A DNA stretch of 64,000 nucleotides from Dallia pectoralis (GCA_029465975.1 CM055740.1:1985267-2049266), one strand, 5' to 3'. Positions 27,590 to 40,687 are shown, counted from the first letter of the stretch. Notes: generated by a model not told the origin, from the letters alone. Numbers and translations are program-made.

Positions 27590-27784
27590 CTTTGTGCTGC
27601 ACTACTTTTGACAGGGCTCGTACACTAGTGCCATATTGGGCTGTCAAAAGTAGTGCACTACCTTTGACAGGGCTTGTACACTCGTGCCATATAGGGCTGT
27701 CAAAAGTAGTGCACTACCTTTGACATGGCCTGTACAGTAGTACCATATAAGGCTGTTAAAAGTAGTGCACTACCTTTGACACGG
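27590..27784. repeat. Inverted-repeat fish element with GCACTACTTTTGACAG arms
   Basis: GCACTACTTTTGACAG near 27599 and its exact complement CTGTCAAAAGTAGTGC near 27642 form a 16-bp stem. The motif recurs twice more before 27784. CCTATTCCCCAATGGCACC just to the left is the usual companion of this interspersed family in salmonid-type genomes. A diverged copy sits at about 34380-34480. It grades into the 24-bp array that follows. Confidence 0.75.
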
Positions 27785-29417
27785 CCTGTACAGTAGTACC
27801 ATATAGGGCCTGTACAGTAGTATCATATAGGGCCTATACAGTAGTACCATATAGGGCCTATACAGTAGTACCATATAGGGCCTATACAGTAGTACCATAT
27901 AGGGCCTGTACAGTAGTACCATATAGGGCCTATACAGTTGTACCATATAGGGCCTGTACAGTAGTACCATATAGGGCCTGTACAGTAGTATCATATAGGG
28001 CCTATACAGTAGTACCATATAGGGCCTATACAGTAGTACCATATGGGGCCTATACAGTAGTACCATATAGGGCCTGTACAGTAGTACCATATAGGGCCTA
28101 TACAGTTGTGCCATATAGGGCCTGTACAGTAGTACCATATAGGGCCTGTACAGTAGTACCATATAGGGCCTGTACAGTAGTACCATATAGGGCCTATACA
28201 GTAGTACCATATAGGGCCTATACAGTAGTACCATATAGGGCCTGTACAGTAGTACCATATAGGGCCTGTACAGTAGTACCATATAGGGCCTATACAGTAG
28301 TACCATATAGGGCCTATACAGTAGTACCATATAGGGCCTATACAGTAGTACCATATAGGGCCTGTACAGTAGTACCATATAGGGCCTGTACAGTAGTACC
28401 ATATAGGGCCTGTACAGTAGTACCGTATAGGGCCTGTCCAGTAGTACCATATAGGGCCTGTACAGTAGTACCATATAGGGCCTATACAGTAGTATCATAT
28501 AGGGCCTGTACAGTAGTACCATATAGGACCTATACAGTAGTACCATATAGGGCCTATACAGTAGTACCATATAGGGCCTATACAGTAGTACCATATAGGG
28601 CCTATACAGTAGTACCATATAGGGCCTATACAGTAGTACCATATAGGGCCTGTACAGTAGTACCATATAGGGCCTATACAGTAGTACCATATAGGGCCTA
28701 TACAGTAGTACCATATAGGGCCTGTACAGTAGTATCATATAGGGCCTATACAGTAGTACCATATAGGGCCTATACAGTAGTACCATATAGGGCCTATACA
28801 GTAGTACCATATAGGGCCTATACAGTAGTACCATATAGGGCCTGTACAGTAGTACCATATAGGGCCTGTACAGTAGTACCATATAGGGCCTATACAGTAG
28901 TACCATATAGGGCCTGTACAGTAGTACCATATAGGGCCTATACAGTAGTACCATATAGGGCCTGTACAGTAGTACCATATAGGGCCTGTACAGTAGTACC
29001 ATATAGGGCCTATACAGTTGTACCATATAGGGCCTGTACAGTAGTACCATATAGGGCCTATACAGTAGTACCATATAGGGCCTATACAGTAGTACCATAT
29101 AGGGCCTATACAGTAGTATCATATACGGCCTATACAGTTGTACCATATAGGGCCTATACAGTAGTACCATATAGGGCCTATACAGTTGTACCATATAGGG
29201 CCTGTACAGTAGTACCATATAGGGCCTATACAGTAGTACCATATAGGGCCTATACAGTTGTACCATATAGGGCCTATACAGTAGTACCATATAGGGCCTA
29301 TACAGTAGTACCATATAGGGCCTATACAGTAGTACCATATAGGGCCTATACAGTAGTATCATATAGGGCCTATACAGTAGTACCATATAGGGCCTATACA
29401 GTTGTACCATATAGGGC
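27785..29417. repeat. 24-bp minisatellite, about 68 copies
   Basis: The 24-bp unit consists of CCATATAGGGCC, TRTACAG and TAGTA and is highly homogeneous over 1.6 kb. The 13-bp centre TATAGGGCCTATA is nearly palindromic. Since 24 is divisible by three and the unit has no stop in the relevant frames, open frames of 546 (minus) and 440 (plus) codons arise; they are not genes. The unit matches the end of the inverted-repeat element at 27590-27784, from which the array probably grew. Confidence 0.97.
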
Positions 29418-29535
29418 TGTCTCGGTCTAAGTCATCTAAAGTTGTGGAAAAATACTGGATGGGGTCGGTTAGAAAAGAACAAATCTGAGTTCCACAATAT
29501 ATTGGAGAATGACTATGGTGATCCCAAAACTCTCA

Positions 29536-29865
29536 CTCACTCAGACACACACACACAAACACATACACACATACACACACACACACGCACAAACACATAT
29601 GCTCAACCTTTCTATCTCTCTCTCTCCCCCCACTCTCCCTCTCTCTCTCTCTCTCTTTCCCCCCTCTTTATCTCCCTCTCTCACTCTCTCTCTATCTCTC
29701 TCCCCCCACTCTCTCTCTCTCCCCCACTTTTTATCTCTCTCTTTTCCCCACTCTCTCTCTCTCTTTCCCCACTCTCTCTCTCTTTCCCCCCTCTTTATCT
29801 CTCTCTCTATCTCTCTCCCCCCACTCTTTATCTCTCTCTCTTTCCCCACTCTCTCTATCTCTTCT
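29536..29865. repeat. (CA)n followed by a CT-rich low-complexity tract
   Basis: A short (CA)n at 29536-29590 is followed by about 250 bp of CTCTCT/CCCC-rich polypyrimidine sequence. Open frames on both strands are composition artefacts. Confidence 0.9.
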
Positions 29866-31606
29866 GACCCTATACTCATTGACACAAGTGTTGACCACAC
29901 CAAACCAAAATACCATGTGTTGATCTATATCAGTTCTCTGTGTTGTAGCAGGGCCTTTATCTGTCAGGACACATTTCCTGCAGATCCTCTGCAACAGAAG
30001 CCCTGTTTACACCTGTTACTAACATCCTGACTTGGTCCGGATCTCGTCCACATTATGATTGGGACCACATTTGCAGGCAAAGTGCATCTGATTAACAGGC
30101 CCATTGTGATTTGCGATCAGGTCTTATAAGGACAAAATCAGGTCAGGATTAGGACAAGAGCAAAGAAGGGCATATTCTAACGTGAGGTATAAACTGGGCT
30201 AAAGACAACGCAGCCACAGGAGCCCATGAAACCACAACTGCCTCAACAACACTGGCCCCCCTACTGAGACCCCCTCCTCCACACACGCAGACCGCAGCTC
30301 ACCAATTAACATAGGAGCCTGCCTGTCATGTTGCGCAAGGCGCCGGAACGCGGGCAGATGAACCCTGAACAAAGCGCACATGTGGAGTTCAAGAGGAAAA
30401 GTATTTGGAAAGTGACCTGTTTGTGACTTTTGGGCTGTGTCAACTGTCTGCGGCAGCGGGCTGAATTCAGACGGGCACAGGAACCGATATATCTCAGATA
30501 CCACCGAAGTGCCTAATTAGATGGGAGTCACGCAGCCGGCCGATTACCGCTGTCATGTGAATTGTAACGCGAAATTGCGGAGGGTGGTGAGCCTGTGCAC
30601 GTGCCGGTATGGGGGGGGTTGCTCTACCCTAGTTGAGCCATACCTGTGCACGGGTTGCAGACTTCAATCGACCATTGCAGGCAAAGAATATGTGACCAAT
30701 TATAAAACATCAATACACCTGTCTGATATGGCAAAATCTATTGTCGGGCTTGGATTAAGCATGCCAAAGTACTGTTTCGCATGGTGCATGAATGAAAAAT
30801 ATATACATTTTGGGATGACAACTTACTGCAAAATGCCGAACCAGACTTTCTGCGTGGCCTAAACATTTCGTTCAACTGGACTTTCATATTTATTTCTTTG
30901 CATTGGATTAGACAAAGAATCTACCGGATGTTGCAGTTAAAGTTGTGTTTTTTTCAGTGATTGGAGAAGACGGCTTACCCGATCCTTATGTTGATTACAA
31001 ATGGGAGGAAAATTGAGGAGATTAAAGCTTATCTATACTGGTTGGATGGCCTTCCCTTGTGTGTAATATATTACCCTGGGAGTTTTAAGAGCCCTCTTTT
31101 AGAAACACAATAGTTGTATTCCAGAACTGTTTAAAGGATAACAATCATTCTGACAGAATCTTTGGGTAAATGTATTTTTATTTTGAGGTATTTGTTAAAT
31201 GATCTGGGCCTCCATGTTGTTGTTTTTTACGCTAAATTCCATAAAAATAACATCGAGACGTATTCAAACCTGATGAAACGCAATGATATAATTATGGATA
31301 TAGTGTTTTTATTTTATATATCCTAGTTGATCATTTATCCAAATAGAGAGCATCGTTTCGGATAACAGCACACACTGCCTGGTTAGTCTGTGCTTTATCA
31401 TTACGTCTCTGTCGCCATCTGCTGGCAGGGACCTGCGACTCCCTAAATATGGTTTGAGCAATAATGACCTGACTCACACATCCGGAGAGGAGAGGACCCA
31501 AACACAGGCCTGGCTGACATCATCTCACGGATGTTTCTATTATCATCTACGGAGAACAGGCATTAGTTAGATAACCGGAGAAGTGAGTTAGTCGTTCCTC
31601 AATAAT
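29866..31606. other. Intergenic / tmem178b 5' region
   Basis: No exon is recognised. It holds a moderately GC-rich block from about 30180 to 30700 that could include a distal promoter. An open frame at 30521-30862 is cysteine-rich but has no family match and lacks splice support. Confidence 0.5.
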
Positions 31607-31698
31607 ATGGCTCAGGATGGTGATCACACGGCCATCCCACTATTATAATCTGGATGCTGCGGCAAACAGCGACCACATCCTCACGCACGAGCTGCTGA
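31607..31698 (+). promoter_or_regulatory. Two upstream open reading frames in presumed tmem178b 5' leader
   Basis: ATG at 31607 opens a 13-residue frame ending TAA at 31646-31648. ATG at 31654 opens a 14-residue frame ending TGA at 31696-31698. Both stop before the main ATG at 31766. If transcription starts upstream of 31607 they could lower main-frame initiation. The transcription start is not known. Confidence 0.4.
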
Positions 31699-31765
31699 TT
31701 GTTATCCCGAAACCCCCCGCGCGCCCGACCGTACGGGTTCTCCTCCATACCGTGAGACCAAGACC

Positions 31766-33862
31766 ATGACTGCCATGAGGACCCTAACTGCCGCGGGACT
31801 GTTTTTGGCCTTTTGTGCGTTGGGACTCATAGCAGTGGCGATATGCACGGACAACTGGTACGAGACGGATGCGCGGAGGCACAGGGAGCGATGCAGAAAT
31901 TACTCCAACAAACGGAACGACCCCGGGTACATCTATATTTCCAACCATAACCTGCCACTGCGAATGCTGCCGAAGGAGAACAACGTGGAAAGGAAGGGCT
32001 CCAGTGGCGGGGTGCTTCTGCGGGGCAAGCGGCACTTCCTTCCCCCTGCTCCCGCCATGGAGTCCCTCTGCAGCCGGCAGTACAACTCCACCATCACCGG
32101 GTTGTGGAGGAAGTGCCATCGGGAGGGATTCGACCTGGAGACGGAAGATCTCATCTTTAAAGGTTTTTAATATTTCATAACGCCTTATCACAACAATGTA
32201 TTGGTCCGTAGACTTTATAATGTCAGTAGCGCATTGTTATTCTTTTTTAGGCCTGTTTTCTGATAGGGATGTGCTGGTGGTCGCATTTTGAGCGTTGCAT
32301 GAGGCGCTATCCGAGGTGCTGATTGCTGAGCGATTAGGCAGCGGTCCGCCCACATCCAGCCACACGCAACACCAACAAACACCGCTCTCCGTCCACCATT
32401 TACTAACACCCAGACAGTAATATGGCAACAGTGATGATGTATCATCCAACGTGAATTGTTTTCAGTTTGTTTACGGGGGCATTGCTCCGGGCCTGTTGTG
32501 TGTCAAGTTTTAAACGTTGAATGTGTGTATTTTATTTTTTATCAATGGTGTGGCCTACACTTACATGCTAAATGAGCTCAGTGTTTTATTTCATTCTGTT
32601 GTCTCTTTCCACACTAAACCGTGATACTGTGGGATATCTAGGCTACTAAAGCATTGTATTCTCAGGCAGGAATAACATTCAAATGTGGCCTCTGGTTGTC
32701 ACATTCCTGCTCCATTCTCTCTCTGCAGGTTTGGTTCAGCGGTGCATGTCGATTAAATACTACTACTCTTCATCGGCTCTGCCCAGGAACCTGAACATCA
32801 ACTTAACCAGGACCATCCGGCAGGACGAGTGGCATGCACTCCGTGAGTTCTCCCTGCCGTCTAACGGGTTCTACCTGCCGTCCAGCTAGTTTTACCTGCC
32901 GTCCAGCGGGTTTTACCTGCCGTCCAGCGGGTTCTACCTGCCGTCCAGTGGGTTTTACCTGCCGTCCAGCAGGTTTTACCTGCCGTCTAGTGGGTTCTAC
33001 CTGCCGTCCAGTGGGTTTTACCTGCCGTCCAGCGGGTTCTCCCTGCCGACCACAGCCGGTGCCTTCAGACTGGCTCACACCTGTTGAACTTAAACCCAAT
33101 CACACCTGTTGAACTTAAACCCAACTTAAATGGGCTTTTAAAAAACATCTGGATACTGGGGTTCCTCATCTGAAAGCCTGTGGTGTTATCATTAATTAAT
33201 CGTTAATTAATCGTTAATTTTCTGCTCCTCCCCTGAACAGTTTAGGGGTACATATAAAGCCCTGCATGTGGTCCAGATCAAACCCTTATTCCTGCTCTAG
33301 TTGGGCTCCAGTGTCGTGTTTGACAACGTTTCTCTCTCAGACCTGCAGAGAATGACGGCCAGTTTCATAGGAATGGCTGTGTCCATCATTCTGTTTGGCT
33401 GGGTGATTGGAGCTCTGGGCTGCTGTAAACAACATGATCTGATGCAGTATGTAGCTGGACTCCTGTTTCTGATGGGAGGTGAGCAATGACAACACACACA
33501 CACACACATACACACATCCTAATGCAAACACACACACATCCTAATGCAAACACACACACACACACAATCATAATGTAAACACACACACATCCTAATGCAA
33601 ACACACACACACACACATCCTAATGCAAACACACACACATCCTAATGCAAACACACACACACACACACATCCTAATGCAAACACACACACACACACATCC
33701 TAATGCAAACACACACACACCCACACACACATCCTAATGCAAACACACACACATCCTAATGCAAACACACACACATCCTAATGCAAACACACACACACAC
33801 ACACACATCCTAATGCAAACACACACACACACACATCATAATGCAAACACACACATCCTAAT

Positions 33863-33893
<31 letters not shown>

Positions 33894-35608
33894 TCCTAAT
33901 GCAAACACACACACATCCTAATGCAAACACACACACACACACACATCCTAATGCAAACACACACACACACATCATAATGCAAACACACACATCCTAATGC
34001 AAACACACACACACACACACATCCTAATGCAAACACTCACACATCCTAATGCAAACACACACACACACACATCCTAATGCAAACACAGACACACACACAC
34101 ATACTAATGCAAACACACACACATCCTAATGCACACTATACAGATGTAGCTGGACGTCTGACTCCATGGGATGTAAATTAGGTAACGCGATACAAAGCGC
34201 TGAGTAATATCACAACGCACCAGTGGGGGGCAGCAGAGTGTTTGTCATGAAGAGCCAGGCATTTCTGTCAGGCTGTCATTATAACACAGTCACTGTCCTA
34301 ATGTATATATGTCCATATAATATTCAATGCAGTGAATTTGGTCTTTCTGGTTGTTTAACACATGGAAACCTCGTTCATACCCCAAATGGCACACTACCCT
34401 AGAGTGCACTAGTTTTGACCAGCTCTGTGGCACTAACATATGGGCGGTGGTCTAAACTAGTGCACTACAAACAGGCATTGGGTCTCAGTCCTCCTGTTGA
34501 GCTGACATATGTTGACTTCTAAATATACTCTGGACTCAAGCTGTTTCCTGAACAAATGGATGGATGCATTTACCTGCCCTCTGATTGGCTTGGTGAGAAA
34601 GTGACCAACCCTCTGATTGGCTTGGTGAGAAAGAGACCAAATGGATGGATGCATTTACCTGCCCTCTGATTGGCTTGGTGAGAAAGTGACCAACCCTCTG
34701 ATTGGCTTGGTGAGAAAGAGACCAAATGGATGGATGCATTTACCTGCCCTCTGATTGGCTTGGTGAGAAAGTGACCACCTTTCTACAGATCCTCCTAGAT
34801 CTTCATTTGGATAGCTTATTTGTGTCTGGGGTTTTATTTCAGATTGTAGTCACAAATGCAAACATATCATTTTATATTAACAGCTATGTTTTTGCTTGTG
34901 CATCGTTGAATTTATGCAAGTAGTTTATGTCAGAAAGGAGCCTAAGGAACTCAAGTCCAAAGGTGTGTGTGTGTGGGTGTGTGTGCGGGGGGGTTGAATT
35001 CATCACATGGTTTATTAACTGTTTCCTCTCCCAAATATTCTCTCACTCTCTTCCTCTTCTGCTCTTTCTCTGTCCCACTCTTCCTCTCTCTCCCTGCATC
35101 TCCCTCTCACTTTGTCCTCCCTCCATCTCCCTCCCCCCTCTCCCTCTCTCCCTCCCTCTCCCTCTCTCTCCCTCACCTCTCTCCCTCCACCTCCCTCTCT
35201 CTCCCTCCCTCCATCTCCCCCTCTCTTCTCTCTCTCTTCCTCCCTCTCCCTCTCTCCCTCCATCTCCCCCTCTCTCCTCTCTCTCTTCCTCCCTCTCTCC
35301 CTCCATCTCCCCCTCTCTTTGTCCTCTTGTCTTTTCCGTAACCAGGGACGTGCTGTATAATCTCCCTGTGCACATGTGTAGCAGGGATCAACTTCGAGCT
35401 TTCCCGGTACCCGCGCTACATGTACGGGATTCCTGAGGATATCAGTCACGGATACGGATGGTCCATGTTCTGTGCGTGGGGGGGGCTCGGTCTCACCCTA
35501 TTGGCCGGGTTTCTGTGTACGCTGGCCCCCTCCCTCTACCCCCCCATACCCCACACCACATCGGAGAGGGCCCAGCGCAAGCCCCGACACGAGAATGGCT
35601 GTGTGTGA
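31766..35608 (+). CDS. tmem178b: Transmembrane protein 178B-like, complete
   Basis: Four-pass claudin/PMP22-like membrane protein of the TMEM178 family; family members act at the ER/plasma membrane, and TMEM178A restrains calcium entry in osteoclasts. Four exons: 31766-32162, 32729-32842, 33341-33478, 35346-35608 (stop 35606-35608), 303 residues (mammalian TMEM178B about 294). TM1/signal anchor lies at about 5-27. The extracellular loop contains DNWYETDARRHRERC, RQYNSTITGLWRKCHREGFD and IRQDEWHALH. TM2 is SFIGMAVSIILFGWVIGALG, TM3 LMQYVAGLLFLMGG onward, and TM4 FCAWGGLGLTLLAGFLCTLA. CTCVAGINFELSRYPRY and DISHGYGWSMFCAW are nearly invariant in TMEM178B and distinguish it from TMEM178A. A second in-frame Met is at 31775. 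TMEM178B is on human 7q, so this location may mark a fish-specific paralogue or translocation. Confidence 0.93.
32843..33052. repeat. 21-bp minisatellite starting at tmem178b exon 2 donor
   Basis: About ten units are of the type TTCTACCTGCCGTCCAGYGG. The first unit includes the donor itself (GTGAGTTCTCCCTGCCGTC), and several units contain GTGGGTTYTACCTGCC, so near-donor motifs recur every 21 bp. Confidence 0.94.
33488..34130. repeat. (CA)n / ATCCTAATGCAAA compound repeat in tmem178b intron 3
   Basis: Blocks of (AC)n of variable length are separated by ACATCCTAATGCAAACAC, about 22 units in all. The array begins about 10 bp after the donor of exon 3. ATGCAAAC is one mismatch from the octamer motif. 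Confidence 0.95.
34540..34775. repeat. 85-bp tandem repeat, about 2.7 copies
   Basis: Units start at 34556, 34641 and 34726 with ATGGATGGATGCATTTACCT. Each contains two CTCTGATTGGCTTGGTGAGA blocks, so an internal duplication preceded the 85-bp expansion. It is in tmem178b intron 3. Confidence 0.92.
35036..35336 (+). repeat. 300-bp polypyrimidine tract before tmem178b exon 4
   Basis: Almost uninterrupted CT on the sense strand (CTCCCTCTCTCCCTCC types), ending about 10 bp before the exon 4 acceptor at 35345. It would act as an exceptionally long polypyrimidine tract and can form triplex (H-DNA) structures in principle. Confidence 0.9.
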
Positions 35609-36850
35609 CGATTTAAATACGACATCAGAGGAAAGGAAATGACCATTCCAGTAAAGGGGATCTCCATTCTAGTAAAGGGAAATGTCCATTGTAGTGAAAG
35701 GAACGTCCATTTTAGCAAATGACCATTCTTGTAAAGCAAATGTCCATGTCCATTCCAGTAATGAGAATGTCCATTTTGTTTTGGGAAATTTCCTTTTTAG
35801 TAATTGGAATGTCTATTATAATAACATAATATCCATTCTAGTAACTCTATTTCTGTGTGGCGCTCTGCCAAATCTTCCCAGTGACTGGAGGGTGTGATTC
35901 TACAGACACTGTTTTCTAGAGTCATCCCCTCTCTATTCTTTAATATACAGGTGGAGTCATCCACTCTATTCTTTAATATACAGGTGGAGTCATCCACTCT
36001 ATTCTTTAATATACAGGTAGAGTCATCCCCTCTCTATTCTCTAATAGACAGGTAGAGTCATCTATTCTCTAATAGACAGGTAGAGTCATCCACTCTCTGT
36101 TCTCTAATAGACAGCTAGAGTCATCCGCTCTTTCAATAAGAGACTGGACTGGGACTTTACCCTAAGATCTAATGGACTAAGAATGAAAAAAGAGAGACTC
36201 TTCAGCTTGTGGGGATGAGGACATTTTACTGAAGAGACATTCAGATATTATGGTGCTTTTTCTTTAGTCTCTCCTACTCTTCCTCCCTAATCCAAACTTT
36301 CAACCATTTCAGTGCAGAATAATCTTTTTGTCCAATAAGAAATTGTTTAGTGTAATTGCTTGCTATACAAAAGGAGAAAAGTACTTTCCTAAATATCTTC
36401 CTGGACTTTTGATGCTGGTTTAAAAAAATGTATGAACACATAAGAATGATAATGGCACAAACTTTAAGGGACGAATTCTAACTTACACATACGTATTTTT
36501 TTATTTGTTTTTACTTAGTCAGACATTGGATTCGATGCGTGGAGAAGTGAAGATGAGACATAGGTCTAAGTTAGGATACGCCCAAATAATTAATTTAGTT
36601 GAAAATGAAAATAACATGCGTGTATATTCTCACATTTCCCTAGGGCGTGTAATGGTATTACTGTATGTGCCCATTGAATACAAAGTATTATGTTAATGTC
36701 CAATTTATGTATGCATATTTGCATTTGTGTGTAAAACATTAAGATACAAGATTGTATTTGATGGGAGATGTTTTGATGTTATAACATAAGGTTTGATCTT
36801 GATAGCCTAATCAAGATATTTTTTAAAAATAAAGTGATCTTACAAACCGT
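35609..36850 (+). other. tmem178b: tmem178b 3' UTR with repeats and polyadenylation signal
   Basis: After the stop come diverged units of ATGTCCATTCTAGTAAAGG type (35640-35850), then about six copies of a 33-bp unit containing GGTAGAGTCATCCACTCTAT (about 35910-36135). AATAAA at 36828-36833, followed by a GT-rich stretch (TTTTGTTTGTG), is a good polyadenylation site. The UTR would be about 1.2 kb. Confidence 0.65.
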
Positions 36851-38640
36851 CGCTCTTTTGTTTGTGAGTTATTTTAATCTGAACTGAGGATTCAGTTTAA
36901 TTCGTTTCTCATCACTGTGGGCAGAATGAGTGAGAACACCAATAAATAGCAATGCCAATGTTTTAATAATTACCTATACATTATTACTGTTTGCCCAATA
37001 GTGAAACAATATTTATAATTTCCTGTTAAATATCTTAAATAGCTCTGTTTTTAAAGCTAACATGATTAATGTGTAAAGTAATTGCCTCAGCATGTAAACA
37101 CGACTAATACTAATGAATACTGACCCGGCATGTCCCAGCGGCTGATCTGTTTTGTTTGCAAATGAGTGTAGTAGTTCTGGGCTTAAATAATCACACAGTT
37201 TTGTGTTAGATAAAACTAATTTCACTTCTGTATCTAGCTAGCCATGCACGCATGCCAGACATTGAGTTGGCTGTTGTTTTGAACTTTCCATTACACCCCT
37301 GTTGGCCTTTAGGTTTAATCAACAACCTAGCTAACTAGCTATTTGTATTATATGCAAGCTTTAATAATTAGTATATGAGTTGCTATAACGTCCATTTTTA
37401 GTTTAGGATTACCATGTCCTAAAAAAAGGGGTTGGGCGAAGTGTTTAGGTATAAATAGACACACTTTGATGAGGCCACTCAAAACCTTCTTGTTTTTGTG
37501 TTATAAGATTGTCTCACATTAAATGAGTACCCACACAAACAACACCTTGGGATTAGGATTGACTAGGATTGGGTGTTGAAAAACTTTCGGGTGAGCTGAT
37601 TTAAAGCGGGTTTCTCACACAGTAAGCGATTAGGCTTCTCGAAGCAGCTGTAAGGAGATTGTGCAGCCCACCTTTCTACGTTGGTTATTATAGTTTACCT
37701 AAAGTGCAGTTGCCTCTATTGTAAAACATTCTGTTTACCACTACACCTGTAAAGTGGTTTTATTACATATGAATTTCATATTACACTTCTCTGTCTCATC
37801 AGGCTCGACCTTATGTGGCTTTATTACATATGAATCTCGTATTACACATCTCTGTCTCGTCAGGCTGGACCTTATTCAAAAGCCACACATGGCGTCATTA
37901 ATCTGTTCTGTTTTACAAAGCCACTACATAATTAATTCAGAATGACCTCACTCAGAACTGTTGGATTCAGGCTGAATGTTTGTAAAAGCACGTTGTGACA
38001 ACTTTGTTGTAAAAAGGGCATTATAAAATAAATGTGATCAATTGATTTTATTGATTGACGAGATGTAGGAATTGGTTCTGTTTGATTTGTTCATTGCAAA
38101 CAGCAGAAGTCAGTACATTTTTACTATAAACCTGATTTGCAATTAGGTGTTGAATAATTTTGATTCCAACTTTAGACTCAGAATGTCTAACTATTCTGAG
38201 TAAAGAACTATTCTGTTGAATTATGTCCAGAGTAACAAAATTTGTTCTGAGAAATGTGTTAAAGTTGGAGTGAAATACAAGATGTACTAGAGCAGCGGAT
38301 GTTTTCGTTGCTTCTAATGGCACTGCATTGGAGGGAGGCGTCTGTCATTTTATTTGTCCACTTCTGAAGCCTGACAATTTTTTAATGGGAGTCTGAGGCG
38401 AGTCAACCACCGCAAGTATTGAAAACCAATGTGTCCCGCACAGGATGTGTGATTATTCGTGTTGCCAGCGTCGGAAAAAACTCTGGAGATGTGTATTCAG
38501 ATTTATACTTGGTACCTCAGAACTATTTCATTTAATTACAAGGTTTTTCTTCCCCTTCAACAACTGTATCATAATACATATGAGGAAATGTGAAAATGCC
38601 ATGGGCCATAAGGAATCAGTTTCCTGAAAAGCGTCCCATT
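36851..38640. other. Intergenic AT-rich stretch
   Basis: No exon or long array is found. A two-copy repeat with TTTATTACATATGAAT lies near 37755-37865. Nothing else is recognised. Confidence 0.5.
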
Positions 38641-40010
38641 AAATAAGTCATCTAATCTAAACGCAGCTGTTATTATAATATCCCCTCCCTCCCTATATCT
38701 CTAATCTAAACGCAGCTGTTATTATAATATCCCCTCCCTCCCTATATATCTAATATAAACGCAGCTGTTATTATAATATCCCCTCCCTCCCCATATATCT
38801 AATCTAAACGCAGCTGTTATTATAATATCCCCTCCCTCCCTATATCTCTAATCTAAACGCAGCTGTTATGATAATATCCCCTCCCTCCCTATATCTCTAA
38901 TCTAAACGCAGCTGTTATGATAATATCCCCCCCCTCCCTATATCTCTAATCTAAACGCAGCTGTTATGATAATATCCCCCCCCTCCCTATATCTCTAATC
39001 TAAACGCAGCTGTTATGATAATATCCCCTCCTCCCTATATCTCTAATCTAAACGCAGCTGTTATGATAATATCCCCTCCCTCCCTATATCTCTAATCTAA
39101 ACGCAGCTGTTATGATAATATCCCCTCCCTCCCTATATCTCTAATCTAAACGCAGCTGTTATGATAATATCCCCTCCCTCCCTATATCTCTAATCTAAAC
39201 GCAGCTGTTATGATAATATCCCCCTCCCTATATCTCTAATCTAAACGCAGCTGTTATGATAATATCCCCTCCCTCCCCATATATCTAATCTAAACGCAGC
39301 TGTTATTATAATATCCCCTCCCTCCCTATATCTCTAATCTAAACGCAGCTGTTATGATAATATCCCCCTCCCTATATCTCTAATCTAAACGCAGCTGTTA
39401 TGATAATATCCCCTCCCTCCCTATATCTCTAATCTAAACGCAGCTGTTATGATAATATCCCCCCCCTCCCTATATCTCTAATCTAAACGCAGCTGTTATG
39501 ATAATATCCCCTCCCTCCCTATATCTCTAATCTAAACGCAGCTGTTATGATAATATCCCCTCCCTCCCTATATATCTAATCTAAACGCAGCTGTTATGAT
39601 AATATCCCCCCCCTCCCTATATCTCTAATCTAAACGCAGCTGTTATGATAATATCCCCCCCCTCCCTATATCTCTAATCTAAACGCAGCTGTTATGATAA
39701 TATCCCCTCCCTCCCTATATCTCTAATCTAAACGCAGCTGTTATGATAATATCCCCCTCCCTATATCTCTAATCTAAACGCAGCTGTTATGATAATATCC
39801 CCCTCCCTATATCTCTAATGTAAACGCAGCTGTTATGATAATATCCCCTCCCTCCCTATATCTCTAATCTAAACGCAGCTGTTATGATAATATCCCCTCC
39901 CTCCCTATATATCTAATCTAAACGCAGCTGTTATGATAATATCCCCTCCCTCCCTATATCTCTAATCTAAACGCAGCTGTTATGATAATATCCCCTCCCT
40001 CCCTATATAT
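38641..40010. repeat. 49-bp minisatellite, about 28 copies
   Basis: Units contain CTAATCTAAACGCAGCTGTT, ATGATAATAT and CCCCTCCCTCCCTATAT. The first units read TTATTATAAT where later ones read TTATGATAAT, so a G variant spread through the array. Length varies in the CCCTCC part. It is intergenic between tmem178b and fibin. Confidence 0.97.
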
Positions 40011-40558
40011 CTCATTCTCCTTGTATTTGCCCTCTTTCCTTCTCTTTTATTCTCTCTTGGTCCCTCTTTTATTCTCCTGCTTTTCCGCTAATTCTCTCTC
40101 TCCACACATTCTCTCCTCAATCTCTTCACACTTCCTCAGCTTTTGGTTATTTTATCCAAACCTTCAATCTGCTTCCCTTTCACCTCACCCAATTAATTGC
40201 CTTCCAGTTTCAAATGGGTCTGAGTGAATAGACGGTCCAAACTCAAATGAAAAACAACCACAGAAACTGCCTTATTGGGCCTGACTGGATTAAAGGACAT
40301 ATCAAAGGCCAGAAAAAACGACTCTTTGTAATAGTTTGTGCTTTCCTGAACATCAACAAGTGGTTTGTAGATTATTGAAACGCAGCACCTTTTATAGTCT
40401 AAAAGACTTCAAAAATAAGATTATACATCAGTAGACTTTTCACTCTAGTTTCTGGTTTGTGTTCGAGTCACTTTTTATTGTCTGGAGCGGGTAAGAAGAG
40501 CTGAAAAGTATGGTGCAGAGCTAATGTGTGTGTGTGTGTGTGATATGGCGAATTAGTG

Positions 40559-40589
<31 letters not shown>

Positions 40590-40687
40590 CTATGTTTGTG
40601 TGTGTGTCTCTGTGTGTTGAAAAGGGGTCCAAGGGATGAAGAGGCAGTGATAGAAGAGAAAAGTCAGACAACGATACATCCACCCTT

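Noticed and set aside
27770..29430. Open frames of 546 (minus) and 440 (plus) codons encoding MVLLYRPY-like or VVPYRAYT-like repeats
   Set aside because: The 24-bp unit is divisible by three and stop-free on both strands, a repeat artefact.
30521..30862. 113-codon Cys-rich plus frame
   Set aside because: No family resemblance, no signal peptide and no conserved spacing of cysteines that I recognise. It may be promoter-proximal noise.
38641..40010. E-box/GATA composite enhancer array (CAGCTG near GATAA in each unit)
   Set aside because: The spacing between CAGCTG and GATAA is about four bases, shorter than the known SCL-GATA composite. Not enough to claim function.
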